64,000 nucleotides of DNA from Strigops habroptila. Taxonomy: Eukaryota > Chordata > Aves > Psittaciformes > Psittacidae. Below the pieces are notes generated by a model that was given only the letters and a program-made list of their open reading frames with translations, was not told the DNA's origin and searched no databases. Below, piece by piece: positions 1 to 11,583 of the stretch (the first letter of the stretch is position 1; each line of letters opens with the position of its first letter). Position numbers and translations under genes: made by a program. The stretch covers positions 25,931,992-25,995,991 of the forward strand of contig NC_044301.2 of assembly GCF_004027225.2 (NCBI RefSeq), written 5' to 3'.

Positions 1-1510
1 TCCTTTTCAGACTTCCTGTGCCATGACTATTAATTACAACACTCCTATCTAGATCTTGTGCTCAGCGTTTGATCAATGGGGCATTTGTAATAGCGATTAC
101 AAAGTTTAAAAGAGAAAAACAAAGATTGCCTACAAGGTGTGTGTTGACAAAACCATACCTACATAAAAGCTTAATGAGATCACACAGTCTCATTTAACCA
201 TTTTACAGTTTTCCCCAAGAAGTTTCATTGCTCTCCTAAACTTACTGCAGTCATATTAGTACACTTTAATATCTTTTTCTTCAGTATATTTTTACATTAA
301 ACAATCATTGCTTTGCTTTATTGTTTGTTTAACATTCTGCCATGTAAAGCAGACATTACCTCATAAAGTTTGCTGCTGCTTTATATTCCTATAGTTTTAT
401 GGAGCAGGTTGGAACCCCCCCCCATCACACATGTTAATAAGACTGGAAGGTCTGGAAATCTGGCACTTAACTGCATGGCTCTCTTTACAGATTTACATTC
501 ATAGTATTTTGCTCTCAGATCATCAAGTGAAAGCAACAGAAAATTATCAGCTACATTATTACTGATATCAATATATAAGGACTCTCCAGGCATGGGGATT
601 TGCTTCTGAAATTATTGCTTTTACAGATACCTTAGAGTCTTATTACAAAGCCTAAAGTGGTTTGTGAGTGAAATCAGATGACAACTGAGATTGCTACTAG
701 AACAAGAACAAACTCCTCTAATGCACAGTGATGTTTGCATCAGATAAATATTTGTGGAAACTCAAATGAGGTTTCATAAAAGCTCTTAGGCTTGATACAA
801 AGACTAAGGTGGCATTTTACTTACTTTTCTATATTTTAACTTTTTTTTTTTTTGACTGTTCATTAGCCAGCAGACAGTCCTCTGGTACAGGACTGGGATA
901 TAGAAAATACAGATTCTGTTTCAAGCTTCCAATTTCTTGTAGTCTAATTTTCAGACTTTCTCAAATCAGCACAAATAACTTGTGCTTTATATAGACACTG
1001 AAAACACAGCTTTCATTTCCCTCTAAGGTGAGGGTAATAAAACTTCTGTTGTTCCTCTTTTCACTTAGATTGCAAATGGCTCCAAGTAAGAACTCTCAAG
1101 TCTGGAATACTTCTTATACACAGTGTTTGAAGAGTCAAGCAGCCTGGCTAGATGATTTGGGCTAATATTTCTCTTTGTACTGGAAAAGGAGAAGCATCAC
1201 ACAACTGTTAGAGCAAAATGGAACCCCAGTCTCTGAGCCTTTAGCTATTCTCTTGTAGGATCTATATATAATGTGATACTCCTGTGATATGGTTTGGTTT
1301 GGTTTTCTTCAAATGTAATGCCTGTGCAGTTTAAGGTGCACCAGTTTATCTGTATTCCATATATACATTTGATGTCCTTTGATTAGTTCAGATATAACCA
1401 CAATTTCATGTGCTTTTCTCACTCCTTTTAAATTGTAATTTAATAAATGATACATAGCCCTAGCTTATCAGTAAAATAAGGCTTCTTTATCAGTATATTA
1501 GCTGTCTTCA
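1..1510. other. Unassigned AT-rich sequence
   Basis: I see no supportable gene or repeat here. The stretch has a run of C at about 414-423 and a T run at about 841-853. A 70-residue open frame on the minus strand (381-593) has no recognisable domain and no clear splice context. The sequence could be host intergenic, intronic or 3' untranslated DNA. Confidence 0.5.
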
Positions 1511-1532
1511 GGGTTTAAGACCAGCCGGTAAG
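1511..1532 (-). repeat. Partial duplicate of the family 1 LTR terminus
   Basis: The segment around GTTTAAGACCAGCCGGTAA (1513-1531) closely matches the LTR terminal sequence that starts about 25 bases later (GTTTAAGCCCAGCTGGTAA). The outer end of the copy A 3' LTR is therefore present twice in tandem, the outer copy being partial. It may be a local duplication or an integration by-product. It blurs the insertion boundary, and I found no clean target duplication for copy A. Confidence 0.55.
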
Positions 1533-2099
1533 TGGTCGTGGTTTAAGCCCAGCTGGTAACTCGGAACCACGCAGCCGCTCGCTCACTCCCCCCCTTCCTC
1601 CTCCCCCTGCTCCCGGAGGGATGGGGAGGAGAATCAGAAGAATGTAAATCCCACGGGTTGACATAAGAGCAGTCCCGTAACTAAGGTATAATACAAAACC
1701 ACTACTACTACCACTAATAATAATAATGATAAGGGAAATAACAAGGGGAGAGGATACAATTGCTCACCACCTGCCGACTGATACAGAGCCCAACCAAAGC
1801 AGCAACCTGGGCCTTCCGGGTAATTCCCCCCAGTTTATATACTGGGCATGACGTGCTGTGGTATGGAATACCCCTTTGGCTGGTTTGGGTCAGGTGTCCT
1901 GTCTCTGTTTCCTCCCAGCTTCCCCTCCTCCCTGGCAAAGCATGAGACTGAGAAAGTCCTTGGTTGGAGTAAACATTACTTAGCAACAACTAAAAACATC
2001 GGTGTTATCAATGTTGTTCCCAGGCTGAAAGTCAAAGCCACAGCACTGTGCCAGCTACTAAGAAGGAGAAAAATGACTGCTATAGCTGAACCCAGGACA
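1533..2099 (-). repeat. Copy A 3' LTR
   Basis: About 567 bp, homologous to the LTRs of copy C read in reverse. The U3 tip, reverse complement of GAACCCAGGACA, lies at 2088-2099. The TATA region, TATATAAA-like on the minus strand, lies near 1836-1842. The terminal bases at 1533 read TGGTCGTGG where other copies have TGTCGTGG. Confidence 0.88.
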
Positions 2100-2396
2100 G
2101 CATCCACCCCTTATTCCATACCATTCTTGTCATGCTCAGTTCCCACATTTTTCAATATACCGTCACTTTTGTCTTATATATATATATACGCCCACACCCA
2201 CACACAGAGAAAGAGATCACTCCTTAGTCCATGGACCAATCCCTATAAAGTTGCTGAATTCATCCAGTCCATGATGTCAGGCTCCATCTCTTGTAAGAGT
2301 CTTTCAGGGCAGGATGGACAGTGTGTAGTGTTGGGTTGCTGCCTGCTGATGACACCGCCAAACTCGTCTGGTCACTGCTGAGCTCATCTGGTTTCC
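2100..2396 (-). other. Copy A 3' untranslated region with internal microsatellite
   Basis: This lies between the pol stop and the 3' LTR. The purine-rich stretch next to the LTR (minus strand GGAATAAGGGGTGG) is the candidate polypurine tract. A TATA/CACA simple repeat at about 2176-2206 also occurs at the same place in copies B and C, so the microsatellite is part of the element. There is no env. Confidence 0.7.
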
Positions 2397-5300
2397 TCAA
2401 AATTCATTCTTTGTTGAGGTGATGGTCGGAGGGAAGTCAGGGTCAGTTGATGGCGACCTGAAGATATCTAGCTGGTGGGCTATAAAAGTGTTATAGAGCA
2501 GGCAACAGCATACAATTGAGTTCATTGGCTGTTTTCCCCCAAAATCAAATCCCCTTGAGGTACACATCGGACTTCCCCGTCATTCCGCATTACCCACCAA
2601 GTATATCCAGGTCCCTGAGCAAAAGCAATGCCACGAGTGGGTTTGCCTTTACCTGAAGCAGGAATAACCCAGACTGTCTATCCCAGCAAATTCTTTATGT
2701 GCACCACAGGAACGTTATCCCCCTCTACAGTATGTAAAAGTTCTGATTGGGCTGGGCCAGCCCTGTTGGCAGATCCCCTAGTGTTGACCAACCAGGTGGC
2801 TTTTGGTAAATGTGTATCCCAGTGTTTGAAAGTCCCACCACCCATTGCTCTCAGTGTAGTTTTTAACAGCCCATTGTACCGTTCGATGTTCCCAGAGGCT
2901 GGTGCATGGTAGGGGATGTGATATACCCACTCAATGCCATGCTCTTTGGCCCAAGTGTCTATAAGGTTGTTCCGGAAATGAGTCCCATTGTCTGACTCAA
3001 TTCTCTCTGGGGTGCAGTGTCGCCACAAAACTTGTTTCTCGAGGCCCAGGATAGTCTTCCGGGCAGTGGCGTGGGGCACAGCATATGTTTCCAGCCAGCC
3101 GGTGGTTGCTTCCACCATGGTAAGCACATAGCGCTTGCCTTGGCGAGTTGATGGGAGTGTAATATAGTCAATCTGCCAGACCTCCCCATACTTGTACTTC
3201 AGCCATCGTCCTCCATACCAGAGAGGCTTTAATCGTTTGGCTTGCTTAAGTGCAGCACATGTCTCACATTCGTGAATAACCTGGGCAATAGCGTCCATTG
3301 TTAAGTCCACCTCTTGATGCTGAGCCCAGATGGGGTTACTTCTGCTTTGCCAGTTGCTCTGCTTCCATTGCTGCAACCATCCCCACAGGGCATTTGCCAC
3401 CATCCATGAGTCAGTATAAAGTACTGGTCATTTTTCTCGTTCAGCAATGTCCAAGGCCAGCTGGATGGCTTTCACCTCTGCAAACTGACTCTATTCACCC
3501 TCTCCTTCAGCAGTTTCTGCAACTTTTCCCAGGGGACTCCACACAGCTGCCTTCCATCTCCGATGCTTTCCCAAAATATGGCAGGACCCATCAGTAAACA
3601 AGGCATATTGCTTTTCACTCTCTGACAGTTCATTCTATGGTGGGGCCTCTTCAGCACGCACCACCTCCTCTTCTGGTGACATCCCAAAATCTTTGCCCTC
3701 TGGCCAGTCCATGATGACTTCTAGAATTCCTGGACGACTGGGATTTCCTATTCGAGCTCGTTGTGTAATTAGTGCGGCCCACTTACTCCATGTAGCATCA
3801 GTTGCATGATGTGTAGAGGAGACCCTGCCTTTGAACATCCAGCCCAGCACAGGCAACCGGGGTGCCAGGAGGAGCTGTGCTTCAGTTCCAATCACTTCTG
3901 AAGCAGCTTGAACCCCTTCATAGGCTGCCAGTATCTCTTTTTCAGTTGGAGTGTAGCTGGCCTCGGATCCTCTGTATCCCCGACTCCAAAAGCCAAGGGG
4001 TCGACCTCGAGTCTCCCCTGGAGCTTTCTGCCAGAGGCTCCAGGTAGGACCATTCTCCCCAGCTGCGGTATAGAGCACATTTTTCACATCTGGCCCGGCC
4101 CGGACTGGTCCAAGGGCTACTGCATGAACTATCTCTCGTTTAATTTGGTCAACGGCTTGTTGTTGCTCAGGGCCCCATTTGAAATCATTCTTCTTCTGGG
4201 TCACATGGTAGAGAGGGCTTACAATCAGACTGTAATTTGGGATGTGCATTCTCCAGAACCCCACAACACCTAAGAAAGCTTGTGTTTCTTTCTTGTTAGT
4301 TGGTGGAGACAATGCTGTTATCTTGTTGATCGCATCTGTGGGGATCTGGCGGCGTCCATCTTGCCATTTTATTCCCAAAAATTGAATCTCCTGTGCAGGT
4401 CCCTTGACATTACTCCGTTTTATGGCAAAACCGGCCTTCAGCAGGATTTGGATTATCTTCCTCCCTTTCTCAAAAACTTCTTCTGCTGTATCACCCCACA
4501 CAATAATGTCATCAATGTATTGCAGGTGTTCTGGAGCTTGCCCCTGTTCCAGTGCAGTCTGGATCAATCCATGGCAGATGGTAGGGCTGTATTTCCACCT
4601 CTGGGGCAGCCGGTTCCAAGTGTACTGGAAGCCCCTCCAAGTAAAAGCAAACTGTGGCCTGCGCTCTGCTGCCAAAGGGATTGAGAAAAATGCATTGGCA
4701 ATATCAATTGTCGCACACCACTTGGCTGCCTTTGACTCCAGTTCATAGTGAAGTTCTAGCATGCCTAGTACGGCAGCCCTCAATGGTGGTGTGACTTCAT
4801 TCAGGCCACGATAGTCTACTGTTAGTCTCCACTCTCCATGAGACTTTTGCACTGGCCATATGGGGCTATTAAAGGGTGAGCGGGTCCTGCTGATCACTCC
4901 TTGGCTCTCCAGTCTACAGGTCAGCTTATGGATGGGAATCAGGGAGTCTCGGTTGGTGCGATATTGCCGCCAGTGCACTGTTGTGGTCGCAATTGGCACT
5001 TGTTGTTCTTCGACCTTCAGCAACCCCACAACAGAAGGGTCCTCTGAGAGACCAGGCAAGGTGAACACCTTCTTAATTTCCTCTGTATCCAAGACAGCTA
5101 TACCAAAAGCCCATCGGTACCCTTTTGGGTCTTTGAAGTACCCTCTCCTGAGATAGTCTATGCCAAGGATGCATGGAGCCCCTGGACCAGTCACAATGGG
5201 GTGCTTTTGCCACTTCCTCCCAGTCAGGCTGATTTCAGCCTCCAGTACAGTCAACTCTTGGGATCCTCCTGTCACTCCAGAAATATAAATGGGTTTCACC

Positions 5301-5452
5301 CCTTGATACCTTGATGGCATCAGGGTACACTGTGCACCGGTATCTACTAGAGCCTTATACCTCTGTGGGACTGATGTGCCAGGCCATCTGATCCACACAG
5401 TCCAGTAAACACAGTTGTCCCTCTCCTCCACCTGGCTGGAGGCGGGGCCCCT
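2397..5452 (-). pseudogene. pol: Copy A pol (protease-RT-RNase H-integrase), broken
   Basis: This is a retroviral Pol read on the minus strand in the same frame as the end of gag. The first 600 or so codons are open from 5452 to 3638 and include the aspartic protease DTG motif and the RT YIDD motif. An in-frame TAG at 3635-3637 separates RT from RNase H, at the same position as in copy C. Additional stops follow in RNase H. A deletion near 3320 joins the middle of RNase H to integrase just before the CxxC pair, so the integrase HH pair is lost. The integrase DDE region is then readable to about 2678, where a one-base insertion ends the frame early. It is non-functional as it stands. Confidence 0.9.
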
Positions 5453-5455
5453 CTA
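5425..5455 (-). promoter_or_regulatory. Copy A gag UAG stop and downstream stem-loop
   Basis: The gag stop TAG (complement of CTA at 5453-5455) is followed 10 nt downstream by a perfect 6-bp stem with a 6-nt loop (CCTCCA at 5425-5430 pairs with TGGAGG at 5437-5442). The same stem is present in copies B and C, with only a spacer change here. Because pol is in the gag frame, this is the candidate read-through signal. Confidence 0.6.
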
Positions 5456-7594
5456 ATAGTGATCACAAGATTCTCCACTTCTGTCTTGTAGAAAGGGATT
5501 AGTATCCCTTATCATAGGACTCGGAGTAAAATCAGCTCTTTCACTCCATCTGGGAAGCTGCTCACCAGAGACTGGAGCAGCAGCTTTCTTGGGGGGATCA
5601 TCCTTGACCATTGTTCTCCTCTTCAGTTCACGCACCCGTTCCTCCAGAACTGAGGTAGGTTTTCCATCCCACTTTCTCATGTCTTCTCCGCGATCCCACA
5701 GGTAAAACCATAGGGTGGCCGGTGGCATGTACCTCCTATATTTTCTCTCTAGCAGTAGGGCGTCTTCTGTTAATAGTTGAGACATGGGTTGTTACTCGTG
5801 GGGAGCTGGATAGATCGGATAGATTGTCTCTCAGTTGTTTGAACTCCTGGGACAATTATTCCACAGCTGAAATGATGGAAGGAGTGAGATTGTCTTTGAA
5901 CTCTCATAGCTGACGAATCACTTCATCCACTGTTGGTGGTGCTAGGTCATTCCAGGTCATTGATGCCAATGAGTGGGCGTATGTTGATGGTGCACTCCGT
6001 CTAAGTTTCCGCCACATGGGTCGTGTACATTCGACTTCATCTGGATCTACGGATGCATTCCCAGCATCCAGCCTACGATACATCATCTCTAGAATGGCTG
6101 ATTCCCTCAGGGACTGGATGCCTCTCTCTATCGTAATCCAATTGGCTGAGCGACTCATAATATTGTCCTTGTAGGGAAACCTTTCCTTCACAGCTGCCAA
6201 GAGCCACCTCCAAAGGCTGAGGGCTCATTTCTCTCTTGCAATCACTTTGTTGATTCCTCCTTCCCTATCAAGTGATCTCAGCTGCTTGGCTTCCCTACCT
6301 TCTAGTTCGTGACCTTCGGCCCCATTTTCCCAGCATCAGAGCAACCAGGTGACAATGTGCTCCCCTGCAAGACGGGTAAAATCTTTTTGCATATTCCGCA
6401 GCTCGGTTGAGGTCCAGGGTCGAGAAGTCACCTCTTCTTCCTCTTCCTCTGATCCACGTAGTAGTAACTCTTGTTCAGATGCTGTCCCCTGTAGTAATTG
6501 CATTGGGACTACATCTTTCTTCACTACACAGGTTGCTTTTTGTCCCTCTCGTTTGCTTTTGCTTACAGGGGTAACAGACATTGTCACAAATTGGCCATTT
6601 GATTTAGCTGCAGTGTCTATCGCTATGGTTGGACTGGCTGCAGTGTCTGTTACTGTCGGGGTTTGAGTAGCTGCTGTGCTTATCACTGGGGTTGGTCTAG
6701 CTGCTGTACTTGGAGTTGGAGTAGCTATGTTGTCTGTTGCTTTGCCATCAGATCCAGAGACATTTTTTTCCCTTTGAAGGTGCTGGATAGTGTTGAGCAG
6801 GGCTCCGTAGGCGTAGGCCAAGCCCCAGCACGTTGCCATGTTTTGTCCCTCTCTGGTATAACCAGGACGACAGCACACCTCGTTTAAGTGTTTTACTAGT
6901 TTTTCTGGATGTTGCACTTGTTCAGGGGTGAAGTTCCAAAGCACTGGAGGGGCCCACTGGCCTAGGTACTTGCCCATACTATCCCACACACCCGGCCACT
7001 CATGACTGTCCAGCCTCAGGGAAAATCTCTTGGTGGTCCTCCTATATCGTTGTCTAACCCTAGACCAGATTTGAACCCTATACTGCTTAACTTTCAAGAT
7101 CAGACGAAATAGGGTGTTCCCAGGGTGGGACGGCCGTGGGTAAAACACACTCCGCATGTGTGCCAACATGCTGATCCCCAGCACAATCAGCAGGCAGGTC
7201 TCAAGGGCATTCAGAGGCCATCCAAAATCTTCAGAACTCTCAAATGCTGCTGTAAATAGGCTGGTGGGGGAATGGGGGGTGTAAGGGAATGCCTCCTTCA
7301 TAGGTTGACCCCCCAAGGAGAAAAAAAAGATATGTGATTGCTAAAAAATTTCATTATATACCTCCCAAAGTATAGAGGTGATGACCAGGCTGGGAACACA
7401 AGCCAGACCAGTTTCATGATCAATGAGTCTATTGTATTACAAGTCATTACCATGAAGTACAGTGAAACAAGAACCTTAGCCCAGGCCCCCCAGCCGATAA
7501 ACACTAAAACAGCAAATACTGGCTGTAAGGAAGGTACGACATGCTGAAACTCTGAGATCAAGCACGACAACTCTGAGAGCAAATAAATCATCAT
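5453..7594 (-). pseudogene. gag: Copy A gag, broken
   Basis: Starting from the ATG at 7594, the first ~100 codons encode the hydrophobic N-terminal region seen in copy C. A frameshift near 7300-7316 moves the rest into another frame, which is open to about 6336. Further stops and a frameshift lie between 6338 and 5785. The Ser/Thr/Pro repeat domain is short, with only about one or two degenerate units against many in copy C. The acidic run and the PGEH...TWLL capsid-like block are recognisable. The C-terminus, ending in a Cys-Asp-His-Tyr-like tail before TAG, is conserved. Confidence 0.88.
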
Positions 7595-7678
7595 TGTGAT
7601 GAGTAGTAACAATGAATGCTTATCACAAATATGATTAGAAACACTCTGGTCAGATCTGTCGTTATCTCAACCCTTCGT

Positions 7679-7696
7679 GCCCCACGTTGGGCGCCA
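7679..7696 (-). other. Copy A primer-binding site (tRNA-Lys1,2 type)
   Basis: On the minus strand this reads TGGCGCCCAACGTGGGGC, complementary to the 3' end of tRNA-Lys1,2. It lies 8 nt inside the 5' LTR edge, as in copy C. Confidence 0.85.
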
Positions 7697-7704
7697 CAAA
7701 GAAC

Positions 7705-8269
7705 TGTTGTGGTTTAAGCCCAGGTGGTAACTCCGAACCATTCAGCCGCTCACTCACTTCCCCCCTTCCTCCTCCCCCTGCTCCCGGAGGGATGGGGAGG
7801 AGAATCAGAAGAATCTAACTCCCATGGGGTGAGATAAGAACAGTACAGTAACTAAGGTATAATACAAAACCACTACTACTACCACTAATATAATAATGAT
7901 AAGGGAAATAACAAGGGGAGAGGATACAATTGCTCACCATCCACAGACTGATACCCAGCCCGACCCAAGCAGCAATCTGTGCCTTCTGGGTAACTCCCCC
8001 AGGTTTATATACTGGGCATGACATGCTGTGGTATGGAATACCCCTTTGGCTACTTTGGGTCAGGTGTCCTGTCTCTGCTTCCTCCCAGCTCCCCCTCCTC
8101 CCTAGCAGAGCATGAGACTGAGAAAGTCCTTGGTCGGAGTAAACATTACTTAGCAACAACTAAAAACATCGGTGTTATCAGCATTGTTCCCAGGCTGAAA
8201 GTCAAAACCACAGCACTGCACCAGCTACTAAGAAGGAGAAAAATGGCTGCTACAGCTGAACCCAGGACA
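7705..8269 (-). repeat. Copy A 5' LTR
   Basis: This 565-bp LTR begins (minus strand) at 8269 with TGTCCTGGG and ends at 7705 in ..CAACA. The TATA region (TATATAAA) and the upstream GC-poor U3 are preserved. It differs from the copy A 3' LTR at several tens of positions. Confidence 0.9.
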
Positions 8270-8541
8270 GGTAGCAAAATAACATTTTCCCTCATTACAG
8301 CTTGTCACCATAATTCCTAATAAGCAACCAGAATAAATATATTACTAATCTTTTCTTGATAGGCATATTCCCAGGTTTCTTTGTGAAGCCTGATGGGCTC
8401 ACTGTTCAGTGAGAAGGACTGTGAGCCTTTTGCAAATCACTTTTTTGTCCTTATTTAGTTCAGACTAAGCCAACATAAAACAACAGCTTCTAATGCTGCA
8501 GAAAACTTTAAAGGCTCCCTGGTAGTTTGGACCTTGGACGC

Positions 8542-9107
8542 TGTTCCAGGGATCGAAGGATTCCAGGTGGAGAAGGACATAAGCCACGCACACACACACC
8601 CCCCAAACTGCTAGAACATTTATTACAAGATCCAGAATAGATATAAAATCCAGAGATATAACCAGCTAGAAAGAGAGATAACTAAAGGCTACCAAAAACT
8701 AGGTTAGGCACAGATTCTTACCGACCCACACACTTATACAGTGACCAAGAGGCCAGCTCCGAGGTGCCTTGTGAAGAGATGGGGTGGCAGGCACTACTTC
8801 AGCGGGCATCCCTGTAGAGGTAAAGTCAACCATAAAAGGTAGTTGGATCCTCCTCCCTCTCAATCTCTCTCGAACCCCCAGGCTTTTTATATGTCAAAAG
8901 TGCAGACTCATCCTGATGCAGGGGGCCAACCTGTGTCAGGAGGAATGGCCTTGCTGGCTCTTTTTCCCCGCACACTCATTCTAACGCAGGGGGCCAGTCT
9001 GCTCAAGGAGGAGTGGCCTTGCCAGCCCTTTGCTGTACACACTCATTCTAGGTGATCGGGGTGGTCCACCATGGACCAATTCCACAGTGTTAGACCCATC
9101 TAACACA
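8542..9107 (-). repeat. Family 2 3' LTR
   Basis: 566 bp, near-identical to 13681-14245. On the minus strand it carries a TATAAAAA box (8884-8891) and an AATAAA polyadenylation signal (8619-8624), which fixes the orientation. A CA microsatellite at 8587-8599 differs in length from the other LTR. Confidence 0.9.
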
Positions 9108-9450
9108 TACCCCTGCGTGGTCCCTGTGTGGACCATCTCCGAGTCAAATTAATCATTTCCATCTGTGGAGATTTTCCTCCTCCCCTTCCTTCTTCGTCAT
9201 CACCTCAGTAACCGCTCCAGCAAATAGAGGAAGTTAGCGGAGTATTGGGAGTGGGCCGCCATGGACCAATTCCAATGTGTTAGACCCCTCTAATTCATAC
9301 CATCGTGTGGTCCGTGTGTGGTCCATCTCTGAGTCAAACCAATCTTCTCCATCTGTGGAGAAAGTCAAAACCCTGCTGAATACAGTCCTGGGCAGTCTGC
9401 TTTAGGTGACCCTGCTTGGGCAGGGGGCCACCATGGACCAATTCCTCTCA
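9058..9450 (-). repeat. Three spaced copies of an LTR-edge segment
   Basis: A block containing CCACCATGGACCAATTCC occurs at about 9068, 9259 and 9430. The first two copies extend over more than 100 bp, including the GTTAGACCC..CTCTAA and TGTGGAGA parts. The first copy straddles the LTR edge, so the U3 tip plus the adjoining internal DNA is repeated inside the element. This suggests slippage or template switching during reverse transcription. Confidence 0.6.
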
Positions 9451-9485
9451 AGAGGTCCCTTCCAACCTTCAGCGTTCTGTGATTT
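9372..9485 (+). repeat. CR1-like 3' tail inside family 2
   Basis: The stretch from CAGTCCTGGGCAGTCTGCT through GACCCTGCTTG to AGAGGTCCCTTCCAACC and the ending TTCTGTGATT is the 3' end of a CR1 LINE. It sits in the untranslated region between env and the 3' LTR. Its middle is altered so that it also carries the CCACCATGGACC block repeated in this element. Confidence 0.6.
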
Positions 9486-9660
9486 GTGCCAACCGCAGTC
9501 AGCCTGGCCTACCCTTCCCTCCTGGATGGGCCATCCCTCACATCAAGGTCTGGCATGACATATGTCCCCACCGCTCAACGCCTACTGGGTTGCAGCCAGC
9601 AGCAGAGCTAAAGGTTCTTCTTGGTGGCAAACACAGAGGCCAACCCAGTCTTGCCCTTGA

Positions 9661-9861
9661 CTATGGTAGGAGGCGTTTGGCCAGGCTCAGTCCTTGCACC
9701 TCTTTGTCAATGCAGAGTTTCATCTGCCTCATCCAATAACAAGTCACTATCATGGCAATGCACACACAAATTTGCATTAGCAAAATAACTGCTACAGGGT
9801 GCAACAACGCGTTGAGGATGCTGGTGGCCGTGGGGGACCAGCCAAAGAAAAATTTTTCCAC
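9661..9861 (-). pseudogene. env: Family 2 env transmembrane segment, remnant
   Basis: A 66-codon minus-strand frame encodes a long hydrophobic stretch (about residues 18-42, rich in Val, Ile, Leu and Cys) followed by a short basic and polar tail. This is the layout expected for the membrane anchor and cytoplasmic tail of a retroviral TM glycoprotein, and it lies just before the 3' LTR. No intact ectodomain joins it in frame. The assignment rests on position and hydrophobicity, not on sequence identity. Confidence 0.5.
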
Positions 9862-9918
9862 CAGTGGTGTACTCCCACCTCCTTAATTTGTTCCATTATC
9901 TGCTTTATAACACTACCA

Positions 9919-11158
9919 TCATGATGTACAGTTTAACAGCTGCGGTAAATTTACATACTCTAACATCTCTTTTACAAGTAACAAATCCATACCGATAAGG
10001 GTTGGCGCTTGCCTTAAGGGCATCATTTTACATATGAATCCCAGCCCCTTTTCCAAAATGCAAGCTTCCCCATCTACCGACCACCATTTCCCACCCTCGC
10101 CCACAGGTGGTGGTCCAGGGGGCAGACCACAGACCCATTTGTGTTAACCCCCAGGGCCCCAACGGGGTAGATCTTTTTGATACATGGCCCTGTAACAATC
10201 AGAATGTAGGTGATGACTGCGTTGAGGACTTGGTCGTGGGTGAAGTTGACAAGCCGACAGCAGGCTTGGAGCTGCCGCGCCTTCTCTGTGGCCGCATCTC
10301 ACACGATCTTTCGGATCTCGGTGGGGAGGATACCGTTATCCCCCTCTCTCAGGACACCTGCAACAACAGTCTGCATCCACATCTGGGCCTGGATGCAGCG
10401 AAGAGCAAGAGAGATGTTATTTTTAAAATGCCCAACACTCACAGCTGCATCTAGTGGTCTTTCTCATTTGTTAATTCCCTGGTAGGCAACACCTCTAACA
10501 CAAGCCAGTGCCCCATAGCCTCTAATTTGTTGGCTAAAACCTCAATGTTCATAGTGTTGAAAACTCTCAGCCCAGCACCTCTTCCTTCTAGCGTCATGGC
10601 CAGCAGGTCTCTCCTGGCCCGGGTGCCCTGGATGGAGCGACCGTGGAGCCATGCCAGCCAGGCCATGTGGAGCATGGAGAGGAAGGGGGGGCGCAGTGAG
10701 GTCTGATGGATGACATGTTGATGGTGAATAGAAACACCACCACTTTCTTCAGTAAGCGAACTGGCCCCGTCAATAGCTCTTGGATGTGATTCTGCTTGAT
10801 TACATAAAGGCCTATTTTTGGAGAGGAAGGAGCATAAGACAGCAATGATGGTAAACTCCTTCTTAAATCCGTCAGGACCTCCTATCCACCACTTCCCTCC
10901 AAGCTCAGGGGACATGTCTATGGTTAAGCTTCCTCGATACCACACCTGGAGATTTATGACCAAGTGTGCACCGACTCCATAATCCTGGTTATGCCAGGAA
11001 GCTTCTGCACCTAATTCAGATCTATTAAGCGTTTTGCTCTCACGGAGGCATTTTACTGGCATGACCCACTTGCGGCCATCAAGGGCAGTGACAATCATGA
11101 TGGTGCCATCAATTTGCATCGAGTCAGTTATATTTTCTTGAGAGTATTCAGTTTCCAA
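9919..11158 (-). pseudogene. Family 2 env-like middle region, broken
   Basis: A 235-codon open frame (11158 to 10451) is followed by shorter frames shifted against each other down to 9919, all on the minus strand. The region lies between integrase and the candidate TM anchor, where env should be. The proteins contain several Cys and Trp residues and NxS/NxT sites, but I do not recognise a specific glycoprotein family. A segment near 10104-9990 has a Gly-Phe-Cys-Lys motif with nearby cysteines. Stops and frameshifts show it is not functional. Confidence 0.4.
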
Positions 11159-11355
11159 TTTTTTTTATTTTTTATTTTTTACCCAGTTGCCAACTTCAGC
11201 GTATGCAAGCAGCACCAGCCTGGCCTGATGTCAGACTGCCGCGCTGTGCCACCACGGGTTCTGCGGCACTGCGTGGCGGGGGGGGATGGGGGGTGGGTGG
11301 GTGAGAGGAGACAGAGGTGTGGGTGGGGAGCGTGGGTGGGTGGGGAGTGTGCTCC
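11159..11355. other. T-rich block plus G-rich island in family 2
   Basis: A T-rich run (11160-11180) is followed by a plus-strand G-rich stretch (about 11276-11350) with many GGG and GGGG blocks. This interrupts the env-like coding signal, so it may be a later insertion or a decayed region. The G-rich part could form a quadruplex. Confidence 0.45.
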
Positions 11356-11583
11356 CTAGAGGGAATTATTAACAACGTTCCAGAGTTCTTCTATCGACAA
11401 GGGAACACCCACTAGACATATCGAAAACAGATCCAATGGTGTCGCGGTACTTAAACACAGAGTGTCATGGTGGGTGAGATTGGCAAGGGTGATCCATACA
11501 TTGGTTCGAGGCTGTATCATAGGCCAGGCTAAAAGTCTGCAGGGAATAGAACACAAAAAATTGTTATGCTCCCCCCCCATCAT
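11356..11583 (-). pseudogene. env: Family 2 env surface-domain N-terminal remnant
   Basis: A 75-codon minus-strand frame has a central segment of the form NVWITLAN-x5-DTLCLS-x12-CLVGVP. This resembles the conserved N-terminal part of surface glycoproteins in the avian alpharetrovirus/EAV group, as I remember the pattern. It follows integrase directly, as env does in compact retroviruses. It is cut off by a stop at 11356-11358. A profile search would settle the family. Confidence 0.5.

Larger units (their letters stand above)
1533..8269 (-). mobile_element. Endogenous retrovirus family 1, copy A (decayed provirus)
   Basis: This is a provirus about 6.7 kb long on the minus strand with two LTRs, a primer site, gag and pol, and no env. 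It has the same organisation as copy C at 41195-48688 and aligns to it throughout. By eye the two LTRs differ at roughly 8% of positions, so it is much older than copy C. Gag and pol carry several stops and frameshifts. One in-frame deletion removes the end of RNase H and the start of integrase. No convincing target duplication is visible: the right flank is GGTAG, and the left flank is confused by a partial LTR duplication. Confidence 0.9.

Noticed and set aside
381..593. 70-residue open frame on the minus strand
   Set aside because: No domain, no splice-site context and no neighbouring exons; likely a chance frame in AT-rich DNA.
1533..8270. Target duplication GGTAA/GGTAG for copy A
   Set aside because: The left boundary is confused by a partial LTR duplication and the match is imperfect, so it is not claimed.
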